Assembly: GCA_004794655.1 (NCBI GenBank) | Contig: SMMW01000001.1 | Coordinates: forward strand, 13,362,001-13,426,000 | DNA from: Marisa cornuarietis | Taxonomy: Eukaryota; Mollusca; Gastropoda; Architaenioglossa; Ampullariidae | Direction: 5' to 3' | Length of the DNA: 64,000 nt | Shown: in pieces, positions 38,801-51,400 of the stretch | Numbering within the stretch: position 1 is the stretch's first letter | Layout: each line of letters opens with the position of its first letter | Notes under the pieces: model-generated | What the model was told of the DNA's origin: nothing | Databases searched by the model: none | What the model saw: the letters and a program-made list of their open reading frames with translations, nothing else | Program-made: the position numbers and the translations under genes

Positions 38801-41800
38801 GACTAATGCATTTGTTTAATGTGCAAAAGCAACACTTATAGTCATTTGTGCTTGTCCATGCCAAAAATTATGCTTTTTTGGGGAGGTTTGGAAAAGAGTT
38901 ACAGAAACACTGTGAATTATATGTACCAGCCTAACGTGATATTTCAGACAAGAACACGACTGGAATTTCCAAAGGAATTCTGAGTATTCATCATTTAAAA
39001 ACAATTCATGTTCTGACTTGCACTACCTTTTAAAATATGACACCATGACAAAAATGTTTTAACAATAATTCTAATACTAATGATATAGAATAAGTTTCTG
39101 AAACTCTCCAGTAAAGCATGAGACATAAAGCCTTACTGCCATTATGATGTTGCTAAAATTGAAAATTGATTATTAACTGTAAATTTTATCAAATATCTCA
39201 TTTACCTTCCTGATGCTTCTTGAATCCATCCTCTCCAAGCATCTTGATCATGCTTTCACGCCAGCGCAACAGAAAAAAGTTACTCAATTCAGTTCTTGTT
39301 TTAGCCAGTATTGTATTCACTGTTGGCATCAAACGCAAACTGAATCTTTCAATTAAACTCCGAAAGTCTTGGGCTTCATCAAAGTTTGACATAGCCGATG
39401 GAGTCAATGGGCAGTGAAGAACAAAAGTTATTTCATTTGGTGGAGAGAATGCTTCATTTACAGATTCTTTGCCAGGATGCGACTCCAATCCAGTAGAAAT
39501 AGTGCCACTTTTATCCAATTCAACTGTGCATGTTTCTGACGTAGCTGCAACTTTATTAATTACAGACTTTGTTTTAGGTATTTTTGCAAGAGTTGGAACA
39601 GCCTTGATTTTAGGTATGTCAATTTCGGTGCCTGAATTCCATAACAAGGGATCTGTTTCAGCATCAATAAGGTCAGCATCACTCATAACATTTTGTTCTG
39701 TACTTCTTATTTCATCCAAAAATCCCATGATATTGACCTGTTTAGTATCACCATCAGATGGCAGCATTTTTCCTTCAAACTGCCAATCGTCATGTTGGTG
39801 TCTTTCACCTCCAGGCCCCACTGATGTCTGATACATTTCTTCCAGCCTTCTTTTAGTTATACCATCCAACTCAGTCTCCACTTTGCTCGACACTTTTGAA
39901 GTGGTCTTCTTTCTTGGTTTAGATGCAGATGTTTCGTTAGTATCCTTCACAGACTTCTTTACTGTCTGTTTGGATCCAAACAGCATTTTGTTTTCTGTGT
40001 TCCATCTAAGAATATAAGTTACAAAACACTTTCATTGTCTTATTAACCCTTGTATTTCTTGTGATGTTCAAAAGACTATTGTTTGCCTAGAATCCCAAAT
40101 AAAACTTCTCTTCTTTGCTAAATGGAAGCTGCCATATTTATACACTCTTGTCCACATGAGAAGAAGAATAATGAATGAAGTGAATGCACTGATTGTAGTA
40201 ATAGGCTGGTGAGATACTGCACTGTAAAAATGAAGCATTTGGTATCTCATGATTTTTACTGGTCATTAAATTCTTAAATCAACTCTGCATATAATTTGCT
40301 GTTCTCTTCCAATATTTTTTTATCTGAGCACAAAATTTTGAGTCATATTCATAACATATTGCAAGACCAAATAAAAATATTCCCTTTGGTTATGACATAA
40401 TGGGAAGCAAGAGAGAAAGAAGGAAGACTGAAGTATTTATATCTGAACACTAAAAAAGACCATCTAATTTGCACTTAGTTATAAAATGGTCCAACAACTT
40501 ACTGAAGTCAAAGGAAATGCACCCATTATGCTTGTTTCAAAGCAATAAAACAGCCTACAATATTACAGGTGCCAAAGCATACAGATCGCTTACAGAGACA
40601 TTGCAGATTTTCAGGTAATCAAAACTTTTCAGGGATGTGTGTATAGTAGTATGGGGTAGGACACGCATTGCACACACATACACAGGCACATACACACACA
40701 CAGGGATAAAGAGGTAGGTGACATACACTGGGCCGGTTATGTAAAGAAGACCACCGAGTGTTGCCTAGGGGGTAAACCCTTAACTGGAAGACCGGTACAC
40801 TTAGCCCGGACAATAGCGGTTGTTTTCATTGCTACAGACTGGTCGTCGGTGCTGAGCGATGAAGCCAGACGTGCGTCGCGACAGGGTGGCGCTGGGGGTA
40901 GTCAGTTTAGTCTGGATTGATAGGTTATGCATAGGCCAGCGAGTGTGTAGCGACACCACGTGGATCGCCTGTAAACCGATGCACGATTAGCTAGGTAAAG
41001 AAATAGAAGTATTGTGAGAAAATGTGAGAGCAAAAGAACCAATGGGAAGACTTCCACACCTGACCACGTGCCCGAAGAAAGGAGACAAGGAAACAGGCTT
41101 TTTCACTCCCAACCCCCGAAGGGAGGAGTCGGAAGGAGAGCGCAGAAGTGGGAGCATCGCCCCACCAAGCAGTTGGGAGAACGTGTATCTGATGTACATG
41201 CTTTCGCCTTAGTCAGACCTATCCTCTGGCGTACAAGTAAAACCTGAACCCACGACAGTGTTGTGTTGATTATTGTGGTGAGACTGGGCAAGCTACCCTT
41301 GTCCTACCCTGTTACATGTAGCTGTAAGTTACCAGTGTTTTCTTTCATGTTCACCACATGACTATGACATTATCCTTGTTTATATTATTATCTTTAATTT
41401 TCATCAGTCGTTTACTGGAAAAATATATAAAATTACCCTAATATTACCATTCCACAAGACCCCTCACTTTTTTAATAACTAGTGATGTAGTTTCACCCAT
41501 CACATACTGGCAGAAGTTATTTGAAGTAGTGACATCCCTGGATTAAGGAATAAGACAGCACAATAACAACTCACTAACCCCAATTTTGCTCTTGACTTGC
41601 CGCACGGAAGCATCACCATTTAAGTATAGCAAAAACCAATTTACAGTCCAAAATACCTTATAATCTCCGAAATCTTCTTCTGTTTTGATGCATAGATGTG
41701 AGCTCTGGCCTTCACTTCGTAACGTGCCACATACTCATGGCCCTGCAGAATACTCTTAGCTCTCTGGGACAGAAGTCTGACGGTCAGACACATTTTACTA

Positions 41801-41811
41801 TGTATCCTCAT
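35650..41811 (-). CDS. MGME1: Mitochondrial genome maintenance exonuclease 1 (five exons)
   Basis: MGME1 is a metal-dependent mitochondrial exonuclease of the PD-(D/E)XK fold that trims single-stranded flaps during mtDNA replication. Exons are 41657-41811, 39206-40005, 38451-38667, 37673-37805 and 35650-35811; all junctions are GT/AG and keep frame, giving 488 residues. The ATG at 41811 follows an in-frame TAG; M7 is an alternative start. Residues 1-51 are basic with almost no acid, as expected for a mitochondrial presequence. About 60-250 are K/S/T/E-rich and probably disordered. The nuclease core follows: GEDGFK (about 308), GTTFH (about 325), GTFD with D385, VIDWKTS with D398 and K400, then KPKP and DNPVQVAAY. 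Relative to human D238, D251 and K253 all three sites shift by 147, so the core spacing is conserved. The protein is about 144 residues longer than human MGME1 (344), all N-terminal. The gene lies downstream of PC on the same strand. Confidence 0.95.
35812..37672 (-). other. MGME1 intron 4
   Basis: A 1.86-kb AT-rich intron. A somewhat GC-richer block at about 36960-37160 may be an eroded repeat but has no recognised partner in the window. No nested gene is seen. Confidence 0.6.
37673..37805 (-). CDS. MGME1: MGME1 exon 4: DxK catalytic motif
   Basis: Encodes residues 391-435. It contains VIDWKTSSKPKP with D398 and K400, then LFDNPVQVAAYLGAIN, both near-identical to vertebrate MGME1. The donor is GTGGGT; a competing GTACCT three bases downstream would put the next exon out of frame, so it was rejected. 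Confidence 0.95.
38451..38667 (-). CDS. MGME1: MGME1 exon 3: first metal-binding Asp
   Basis: Encodes residues 319-391 (ANIWQGTTFHACVQQYL to FYRGTFDCIAAYK). The acceptor is TTTCTGGCAG and the donor GTAAGT (phase 2). It contains the family motif GTTFH and D385 in GTFDC, the first catalytic aspartate of the PD-(D/E)XK site. Confidence 0.95.
39206..40005 (-). CDS. MGME1: MGME1 exon 2: linker and start of nuclease domain
   Basis: The 800-bp exon encodes residues 52-318. The acceptor is TTCTTAG and the donor GTAAAT (phase 1). The first two thirds are low-complexity (KKSVKDTNETSASKPRKK and similar) and unmatched to human. The last ~80 residues align to the family: PLTPSAM, an amphipathic helix LMPTVNTILAKT, then LLRWRESMIKMLGEDGFK. 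Confidence 0.93.
40006..41656 (-). other. MGME1 intron 1, with a GC-richer insert
   Basis: A 1.65-kb intron. Positions about 40645-41315 differ in composition from the AT-rich surroundings. The edges carry a weak inverted match (GGGGTAGGACACG at 40656 against AGGGTAGGACAAG read in reverse near 41305), suggesting a mobile element inserted into the intron. No coding frame is recognised. Confidence 0.45.
41657..41811 (-). CDS. MGME1: MGME1 exon 1: start and presequence
   Basis: Encodes residues 1-51 plus two bases. It begins MRIHSKMCLTVRLLSQRAKS: basic, hydrophobic and Ser-containing with no acidic residue in the first 24, typical of a mitochondrial targeting peptide. The donor is GTATTT (phase 2). 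Reading through the donor hits a stop within four codons, which supports splicing here. Confidence 0.85.
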
Positions 41812-44379
41812 TGTGTACTTATGCTAGTACCTGTTCAACAAGAAAAATAGAAATCAGCAGTGCTAAGTATTACCCTTACTTGCATAGGAACTATTATTTC
41901 TATAATTTTTTTCATTTGTAAAAATAGTCCTCATTGAAGAAATTGAATATTATTAGACTTTTGCCTAGAGGGATATGGATAGCTTGATTGTGTAGAAAGA
42001 AACCTATACTTACTGTCAAAAAGTGCCTCTGCAACCAGCACATTAAAATACACAACAAAATAATACAAAAGCAAAAACTATTTAACCCTCTTGGTTCAAC
42101 ATAAATATGTCACATTACAATGACTGGCTTATAACTGAAGACTGCGAAGACGACAGTGGGTGAAGTTTTTTTTATTATTGCTGCTCTGAGATAAACATTA
42201 GACCAAGAAACCTATACATTTTTGGAAAAGAGAAAAGTTAAACTTTGCAATAAAAAGTAATGAAAATCGCCTTGCCTGTACTACCCGGCAAAGCCACAAT
42301 CGTGGCCTTTCGAACCAAGAGAGTTAAGAGCTCTGAAAAAAACCCTTTTATTTGGCCCATCAGGGTTCATAATCATGGGAACTGACGAATGACAAAATGT
42401 AAAATTGCCCATAGTTTTGGAACCAATGGATGAAGTTAAACTAACAGACAAATCCAGATTCATAAATCACTTCATGGGTGGCATGGAGGGAATCCTTGAG
42501 AAAGGTGAGACTGCATGTGTTGTTCACCAAAACATTTTTTTCAGCATCTATTAGTCTCATATTATGAAATATGGTATTACTAAACAAATCTCCACCATCG
42601 ATCGCATTTGCAGTTTCAAAAAATATCTCAAAAAATGTTTGCTTATGTAGGATTTGATTTTATCAAGTTAGATCTGTTTTCCTGGCAGGAGTCTCAATTG
42701 ATAAATTAGCTGCTGAAAAGGTTGTTTGGGTAGGTCTGTCTTGGGGCATTGTATAGGTAATCTAATGCTACCCACGAGTAGATTTACCCTAACGGTGTTA
42801 AGGTTTGCATGTGACGTTGATGAACCTCAATTATTCCAGCTGGTGGTACACCTGTTCAATACATTGTGTCTGCCAGAATTTAAAATCTCGTATGCTCTTC
42901 GAGTTTCAACAGTTTTGTCTGTAAATCTGTAAAATAAATCTGGTTTTGTATCAGTGAAACACGTTGGCTTGGCCTGTTAATTTATTATTTGCAATTAAAG
43001 AAACATAATTACTACAGGGTGGAACAAGCGTTTACAGACTACAACTGTATGCGAAATTTAATGCAAAGCTTTGCTTCTTAATCTTACTTGTTACACAACT
43101 AACCTATGCAACCACGAAGATGGATTAAAAATTAAAACACATCGTAATCGTTAACTCACTGCATGACTTGTATTAAGTCCGTAGTTAAATTTTGCCCATT
43201 CGCATTCCCTAATCATGTATATGTAAATGCTAATGTATATTACGTAAAATGCTGCCTTGTAAAATATGGTAGAATTATGCAATGCATCAACACAAGTAAA
43301 TATTTAAAAAAAACTGAAGCCTGAAGTGTTAATTTCAATAACGCGCCAAAACCAAATCAACAAACGTCTCAACGGTTTTAAGACTGAATTAAATGATATG
43401 ACGATATGAAATCCTCACATTTCGTATACTATTCACTGTTTACAATTTTCGGGCCACACAAAGCAAAATCTTGCAGGAATCCCGTTAGTCCAGAATGATG
43501 CTGCACAGTGAAAAACAAGAGACGAGAGAGGCTCCTCTCGCATCAGAATTGCCGTCCTTGACTTACAGCCGCCACAACCATATCCGTGGCCGCAACAAAA
43601 CATTACTAATTTGTCACTAAAATTAGGACATAATAATTGTAGAACGTTTGCAACAAAATACCGCATGGAGTAAACAGCATTTTAACTTAGATAAATAAGC
43701 TCGTAAGAATTGATAGCGTTGGGAGGAGGGGGCATGTAAGGGAAAGAACTCTTAATGGATGTTGCAGTCGACAGGTATCTGAGAATGTGGCGATGTATTT
43801 AATTTAAACCGTCGTGAAATGTTGCCACGTAATTAATCATAGATTGCAGTTTAATGTAATTACATTAAAAGATACCCTTCCCCGGACACCTGGCCCAGAA
43901 AGTGGGTAATATTATTGCAACTATATTACTTTAAACAGGTAATTTTGTGGTGTATCTTTACAGTTACCTGCTTTTTAACTATATTTGCTTCGTGGGTGAT
44001 GTGAGCATTGAATGAATCAATAATGTATAAAACCACCACTTTTTATTTTCTACTTAAATTCCTATTTCCAGTATGTCAACTGCCAATTATACGCCAGAAC
44101 ATGTATCCTGGAGACAACAAAGGATGCAGACTGCTTTCATTTTTCCTAAAAATATCCTGAAGCGTAGCAATATGCTAGTAATCAAGAAATGGCTTCGTGT
44201 TTCGACTGATAACCCCAGTACCAGTTCAGGGATGAGAAAAAGAGTCAAGAAGTGGACAGTTACTAGTAACAGCGTTCGAGGACTGGAGGCCTTCACACAA
44301 GCAGCCAATTTGACACGCATATGGCACAGCGGTCTTAGTTAACTCCAATTGTTGCATGGGTATCTGACCCCTGATAGAT

Positions 44380-44520
44380 TTGGGGAGAGGGGGAACTTTT
44401 TTTTGTATACCGAGCCACGGTAAAGCAGCCAGTCCTGTAAACAGATGCCACGTGCAACAACGTGCCAGAGACGAGATCTGAACCCAGGACAGCCGATCCT
44501 CACGGTTTGGCCCCAAGATA
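44380..44520 (-). mobile_element. tRNA-derived SINE family B, copy 1 (head truncated)
   Basis: Matches 46135-46335 through GGTAAAGCAGCC / CCTGTAAACA / ATGCCAC / GAGATCTGAA. On the minus strand it carries GGGTTCAGATCTC, a B-box-like sequence, but the A-box end has decayed. A G-rich and then T-rich stretch precedes the core on the plus strand in both copies. Confidence 0.7.
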
Positions 44521-46134
44521 AAGAGTGATCTCTGATACCTCAATCCTCAAACACAAAAAGATTATGGAACTACCATCATCTTTTAATGTCACATCAGGGC
44601 AATATTCTTAAGAGCTCAGAAAAAATACTTAAAAAATCTACGGTGAATCAGTGATAGTGTCCAGTCACATTGCAGGAAAACTTAAGTTTAGTCATTGTCC
44701 TTTAGTATTTGTTAGAAGGATTTGCCTTTGACAGAAGAACAAGCCAGATTTGAAGCCATTTCCTTTACTGGCTTTAACAAAATTAACAAAACAATTGTAT
44801 TGAACATTTGTATTGAACATTTATGCAAGTTAGATCAACACTGAAAAGTTTCTGTGCATCCAAGCTGATGAGCTTGCTCGACCTTCATGCACCAGATATT
44901 ATTTGTGATTAGATAAACTGCATCCGACAGCATTTTGGATTATATGGGCTGGAGCCAGGTACACAACACATTGCACAAGCTGAATTGTCAATGCCACCTA
45001 AATTATTTATAAATAAGCCCCAGAAATAAGTGCAACTCATTTGTAATTTGAAAGAATATCTGTATTTGAAAAATAAAAGGTCTTCCATACATTAAACATG
45101 TACCACAAATGTATGAAGCGAAAAACAATTATGCTACTATAGAAATTTTATTGATCAATGAATAATATCAGTTGTAATGCAATGCATACATACAATCTAA
45201 AATATGTTCATCTGCCATTTAGATCAGCATTTAAGATGCAATGATCACATAGCACCAGTTTAATGAGTGCCTGGCTCAAAACAATGATAGTTCAAGCATT
45301 TGAGCAATATTCTTAATACAAACTATCACAACTCAGCAAGAAGTTATTTCATTGGCTGCTTACAATCACCAGTTCTAATGCTGTTAAATATGAACTGTAA
45401 CACCACACCATGTTACAATTATTCTACATAAATGCAGGTCTAGCTTCATCTTTACAGCAGTGAATTTAATGCTTTATTCTCTATATTATTTACTGCATTG
45501 CTACAAATTGCAATTCACTCTATCATTATATATTACTATTTCACTATACATACACAATACTATGCAATTAATCTATACTGTCTTTGTTTTTAAAAAAGAA
45601 TAACAAACATTCAATGCTTGTTTCTAGCAAGGGTAGGGGGAGGAAGAGTGTAAGCATGACAGCTACAGAAAAAATTAGTATTCATGATACAGCAATGAAA
45701 TTGATATAATGAAGAGTGTATTTCTTTTAAAAATATGATATACAAATCTATATGCTGTTTTTATTCAGAATACTGAGAGTGCCCATAATTTTCACACAAT
45801 GAGTGGACCCTAAAGGCACTTTTATGTGTACAGAAAAACAGAAACACTCCTGCCTCCAAGGCCTACAGCTGAAGAAAGGTTTTCATGAATATTTACAAGT
45901 CCGTTAACAGACTATAAGTGCATAATAACAAGATGAAAAACCTTTACCAGTTAATAAACATCCGATTATCACCAAAGGTTCTTAAAAAAATCACAACTGA
46001 TCAGCATGTCAATAAGGAACTTGATCCCTAGAGTTATTTACTATATTTTTTAATCCAACTGCCTGCAAAAAAAAAGAAAAGTTTTCCTCCTACAATATTC
46101 TACCTGGCAGTGGTTAGGAAGTAAATCTATGTGC

Positions 46135-46335
46135 AAGGGGGAGGGGGGGATTGATGTTTATACAAAAAAAGCAACTAAGGCTATATCACGGCAAAGCAGC
46201 CAAGCCAGCCCTGTAAACATATGCCACATGCAAAGAAAGAACAGCGTGCCCAAGATGAGATCTGAATCCAAGACCACTAATCCTCACTGTGCTGGTGACA
46301 GGCGCTAACCGCTGCACCACCAAACCACCCCCCAA
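46135..46335 (-). mobile_element. tRNA-derived SINE family B, copy 2
   Basis: Read on the minus strand from about 46335: TGGTGCAGCGGTTAGCGCC (A-box-like) followed by GGATTCAGATCTC (B-box-like), then a body with GGCTGCTTTGCCGTG. This head and body order marks a tRNA-derived SINE distinct from the one at 5526-5784. The body is shared with 44380-44520. Confidence 0.75.
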
Positions 46336-48200
46336 AAAAATCTATGTGCAAACACCTTTATTGATCTAACGGTTTTATTTTTTAACACAAAAAGGTTCTG
46401 AAGCAACAAATAGTTTTAGTTCTCACATGTTTGGATTTATGCATCTATACTGGTATGAATATACACCCACCACAAAAAATAGCATCAGAAGTGTGAAAGT
46501 AAGCTTTTGAAGGGTCTGTTTGTGATATACACTTGACTGATGGCAAGCCTGAGCTAAAATGCTTTATTACATCTTGTAAAGAAATCTTTTCGGCAATAAT
46601 TTTCTTTGAAAACAAAATCTCATTAAGAACAAGACCTGCGTATGCATTAATATACTTCTACTTTTAAAAAAAAAATCACAATCTCAACTATTTCTATAAT
46701 GCTCAGTGTAACAATGTAAAATGTTTAAAATCAATATACCCAATTATATCAAAATTCTATCTTCAATACATATGAACTGCTACTGCAGCCATCTTGTTTT
46801 CTATAATCCTTAGAAACTGAGAACAGTGTCACTAGCTTTATTATGCAACTACTCACACAAACAACATTTCTTCATAACTCAAACAACTACTGCAGCAAGG
46901 GACCCTGAACAAATAATGGTATTTCATTTTTATTGGCCTCAGTTTGGCATTTAGCAGTTTTCAGAGTGCTGTGTGTAAATCGAAAGCCTTTAATTATGTC
47001 TCTGACAAGCCACGCCATTTTAGCTTTACTGGCATGAATAAGGAATAAGTTCTGAATGGACAAAGTCACTTTGACAATTGCTGGCTCTTTCTCTCCCGAT
47101 TGTTATTTAACAGTTGCTGGCTCTCTCTCTCTGCCAACTGTTATTTACGATTCAATGTCTGCTGCTGCTTGTTTTGTCCAAGCCTTGGAGTAATGTTGTT
47201 TACATTTTACCACTGTTTTGCTCCTCGCAGCATGTTTTCACTGACTTTCATACCCATGATGAAATGTTGGGAAGGAACTACTTGAACATGAATCATTTAT
47301 ACTCTTAAGACTGCTGCTGGCACGAAGTCTTCTCTTGATATTGTAGCCATAATCTTCTCCTTCAGAGCTTTGAGGTATTTACCCACCAGGAAAGCAGAAA
47401 ACTCCAACTTTTATCTTCAGCTGCCTTTCTTTTTTTATCATTGTGACCATTGATAAAACAACAATCCTCCTTTCCTTTTGTCTCATATTTCTTGGTATGT
47501 CTTATTATGTCTTGCCCGAATTTCCATTTTGAACACTGAATATCTGACAAAAGTACTCTCATTCTACCATTATTTTTTGATAGCATTGATGAAACATTTC
47601 AACAAACCTTTAACATCTTTTGCAAACTTTTCAGGTAAATATGGACTATAATAGTAATTATGCAGATGAAGACTGTTCTGTAACACAATTTCATGTTATT
47701 AAAATTTGGTAGTAGTAGGAGTTTATATAATCACAGTACTCAATTAATTCCACATTGTTTCACACGTCCTTACATGCTCATAGTAAACAAATTATTGAAT
47801 ATTTAGCACCTTAGAAATAACACCTGCACCTACTATTCTCTCCACAGATTAGAAAGCACAGAAATTTCCTACCATACAATGTACTTTCCTTTGGTCAAAT
47901 GTCGTGCTAATCTTTATAAAAAGATATTCAGAGAACAATTTGTACAGGATGGGGTAAGCTAGTACAAATGGCAAAATTCACCATTCTATCATTAATTCGA
48001 GGGTATCTGTATCAGGCTGGGTTTTGAAGACAAGTACTCGTACAGTTGCCCCAGAAAATCCATCTGTCTCTACATGTCAGTGAGACTGATCTCAAAGCAC
48101 CTGTGCTCTTTTCTGTTTCAGCTTCATTTTGGAGAAAAAAATTTGTTGCTGTTGTTTTTGTTGCTACCAATGAGTATGTGTCTTAATGATCTCCTTTCCG

Positions 48201-48449
48201 TCACTCAATTTCCATCAACAAGTCGTCTCCCTCCAACTTCATGGCTCGTTTGACAGCAATGAGGCGAACCTTACCCGACACAGGTGCTGTAACAACCATC
48301 TCCATCTTCATGGCAGACAGCACCAAGATTGGTTGCCCCTTCTCAATAACATCACCTTCTTTGACCTTGATGTCCACCACTTCTCCAGGCATGGGTGCAC
48401 CCACTGACCCTTTGACGCCTTTCACTGCTTTAGGATATGTATGCAGCTC
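48201..48449 (-). CDS. PC: PC last exon: biotin carboxyl carrier domain
   Basis: Encodes 82 residues from [11 protein letters not shown] to LLMEIE, then [16 protein letters not shown] and SAMKMEMVV mark the biotinyl domain; the lysine of AMKM is the biotinylation site. The acceptor is TGTCTTCAG. Confidence 0.97.
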   Translation of the reverse strand, partial: ELHTYPKAVKGVKGSVGAPMPGEVVDIKVKEGDVIEKGQPILVLSAMKMEMVVTAPVSGKVRLIAVKRAMKLEGDDLLMEIE

Positions 48450-51400
48450 CTGAAGACAACGTCAAAGCATCAAACAATTTATCTCCCAGAATTCAAAGTA
48501 AGAAAACATTTACAAAATCTATTAAACTTCATTTGTAAACAAGAGGTGTGTGAACAAGAAATCGCAAGTAAGCAAGCAAGAATCAGAAAAAAAGTAGAAC
48601 GAAAAATGGGAGACAAAAATAACAAGAAATATTTTCATTTTCACACGGGAAAATTCATACCTTTGATGCCTCTGTATCTTTGATTATGACCGAACGAAGT
48701 TGACCATTGAGCTCAAAGAAGACCTCTCGCATTCCATTTTTGTTCAAGTCACCCACAGCCAGGGTCTTGATAGATAACGTCTTACCTTTCTCAATGCTAA
48801 CCTGAAGGAAAAACCAATTGCACATAATTTTAAATCACAGCTGCCAGGCCAGAGAAGCTTAATGATTGCTATGACAATGAGGGGAAGGAGAAATATAAAC
48901 AGAAGATAGAGCACTGATAGGACCCAAACTGTGTTAATTGACGGTCAGACATCTCACCCTGCTCCACTTCTCTGTGGTGTTCCCCAAGGCTCAGTACTTG
49001 GCCCAGTTCTGTTCGTCATGTACATTAAACCACTTTCATCAAACATCCAGTCTCACCAGGTTTCTCATCAATCCTATGCTGACGACACACAGCTTTACTG
49101 TTCCACTCCACCGGCTGTCTCACTCTGCTATTAGCACTTTAGAAGCTTGTATTAGCGATGCCAAGGGCTGGATGGTAAAAAACAAGCTTAAACTAAACGA
49201 TGATAAAACGGAAGCCCTCTTGTGCTACAGAAGAAGACATCAACCTTCGCTCGTCAGTCTGCCCAATCACATCAAGGTGGGCAAAGCCAACATCACCTTC
49301 ACGTCATCCATTAGGAAGCTGGGATTTATTGTCACTGCAGACATGACCCTTGATAAACATGTTACAGCTGTCTGTCAGTCTGCTTATTTATGATCTCCAT
49401 AAGATCAGCGCCATCCGTCACATTCTCTCTACACGTGCTACCAACATTCTTGCCTGTGCGTTTGTTCTTTCTCAACTTGACTACTGCAACTCCTTGCTCG
49501 CAGGCTGCATCTCATACCTCATTCAGAGACCACGAAACGGGACCACGCCACTCCTCTCCTTTGTTTTCTACACTGGCTACCCATCCGTTCTCGCATCCAG
49601 TACAAACTGTATGTGCTGTTTTAATTTCTTTGCAGGCTCCTGTCCTGACTATTTCTCTGAACTTCTCATCCCTTACATTCCGGCCAGACAACTACGCCCT
49701 TCATCTGATGACCGTATCCTAACTGTTCCTGTTACCAGAACAACACAACAACGTATGGTCACAGGATTTTCGGCTACTGTGCAGCAAAACAATGGAACTC
49801 TCTCCCTTTCCATATCCGCCACCTTCCTAGATCTGAATCCTTCAAATCTGCACTGAAAACGCACCTCTTCCTTGAGCATTACTCCTAACACAGTCCACAC
49901 AATGCTCGTCCTTCTTACCCTCCCCCTCTGCTCTTGCTACTTTTCTACCCATCTTTCTCTGCAGAATTGCTATATTTTCTGTTCCTGTAACTTGGTGCCT
50001 TTTGTGCTTTCTATCTTTGATTTCTGTTTGCCGTCAGTACTGTCATTTATTCATCCATCTCTCGTGTTCTATCCATTTAGTCCACATCTCTTTCCTGCTG
50101 AAGCGCTAAGAGCATGCTCTCTATGAGTGTGAATATGTGCTATAAAAATCTTCATTTATCATCATAGAGCAGAATTTTTAAGAGCACAATAAAAAGATCT
50201 ATGAGGGAATAAAATTGATGAGTGGGCATGAGGGCAAGCAGGGCGGTAATTCTGATCAGAACTCACAGAACAAAATAAAATGAATACGTTCTACTGTCGT
50301 TTCAGCTACCATGATTTTATGGAAGACACAAGCTTTGGGAAGACTTTACCAATGCTCTAAAAGAAGATGGGGAGGGGGGTTGGAGGTTTTTAACGAGATT
50401 ACAGAGGTAAGCTGACAACTTCACAAGGTGAACATTCATAACACAGCCAGTGCTGAAAAAAGTCTTCTGTCTCAAGGTGCTATGCTGACCAACTTACCAA
50501 AATATTAAGCATTACTTTTACCATATCCTTTTTAACAGTTCTAAACCTTAAAACTGTTCTAAAGAAGCAAATTCTCTTCTCTGCCATTTAGATGAATTGC
50601 ACAAGAACATACACAAAATTGTACTGACAGGACTTAAACAACTTTATCTTACTTAATGCAGTTTTAGTTTAAAAAATTCTAAAATTGCGGTGTGCACTTT
50701 AAACTGATTATCTAAAAAGATTTAAGGCCTAAAAGTGTTTAAATTTAGAAATGTGTTGTGCAACTCGCCCCAGACCCTTTAGAAAATATCCTGCAGAAAA
50801 GTCATGTGCTAGAATTAAATAGTCTCTGTCCTGTTGACTTAATCTCTGCTGTGTTCAAAGTTTTTGAAAAGCTAGTTCTTGGACTTTTACAAGTCTTGCT
50901 CAATGACTTTTTAGATCCCTACAGCTCACCTACAGATGCAAATGCAGTGCAGAAGATGATGTTATATGTCTAAAACATAATTTAGGGACAATGGGAGGAC
51001 CCCAGCACCTGTATTTGGTTAATTTTTTTTCTCTTTCAATACAATGTAATGCCATTTGCTTGTTTAGATGCTAATTCGGATGAAAAACGATACCACCACT
51101 TCATTGTGGATTTTACATTACCTGTCTAATAAACCTCAATTTATCCGAATCTCCAGTGATATTATTTCTGATATTCTGTACACAAATACCAAAGCTCCCC
51201 AAAGGACATTACTCTCTTTTTTTCTCTCTTCCTTGTATACAGCTGAATATAGACACAAACACGATAATTAGGCCTGTAAGGTTTGATGTGAGCGAGAGTT
51301 ACTTGCCCTTACTTGAGGTAAACAAACAGGATCAAGACTAAGCGGCTGTGTGCTGTCAGTGAGACAGCATGGCATTTTTAAGCATTTAAAATCTTTCACA

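Larger units (their letters stand above)
41812..48200. other. Intergenic region and PC 3' flank
   Basis: This separates the MGME1 start codon from the PC stop codon on the same strand. It must contain the MGME1 promoter (right of 41811) and the PC 3' UTR (left of 48201), but their limits are not visible. Several AATAAA hexamers occur on the minus strand (for example near 46929-46934, 46834 and 45148), so the poly(A) site is unresolved. It holds two copies of a tRNA-type SINE (44380-44520 and 46135-46335). No other gene is supported. Confidence 0.55.

Noticed and set aside
44073..44342. 89-codon plus-strand open frame
   Set aside because: No homology recognised, no acceptor or donor structure, and single exon in a repeat-bearing intergenic region.
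46135..46335. Functional tRNA gene
   Set aside because: A and B boxes are present, but the arms do not pair as a clover leaf and the sequence continues into a SINE body shared with another copy.
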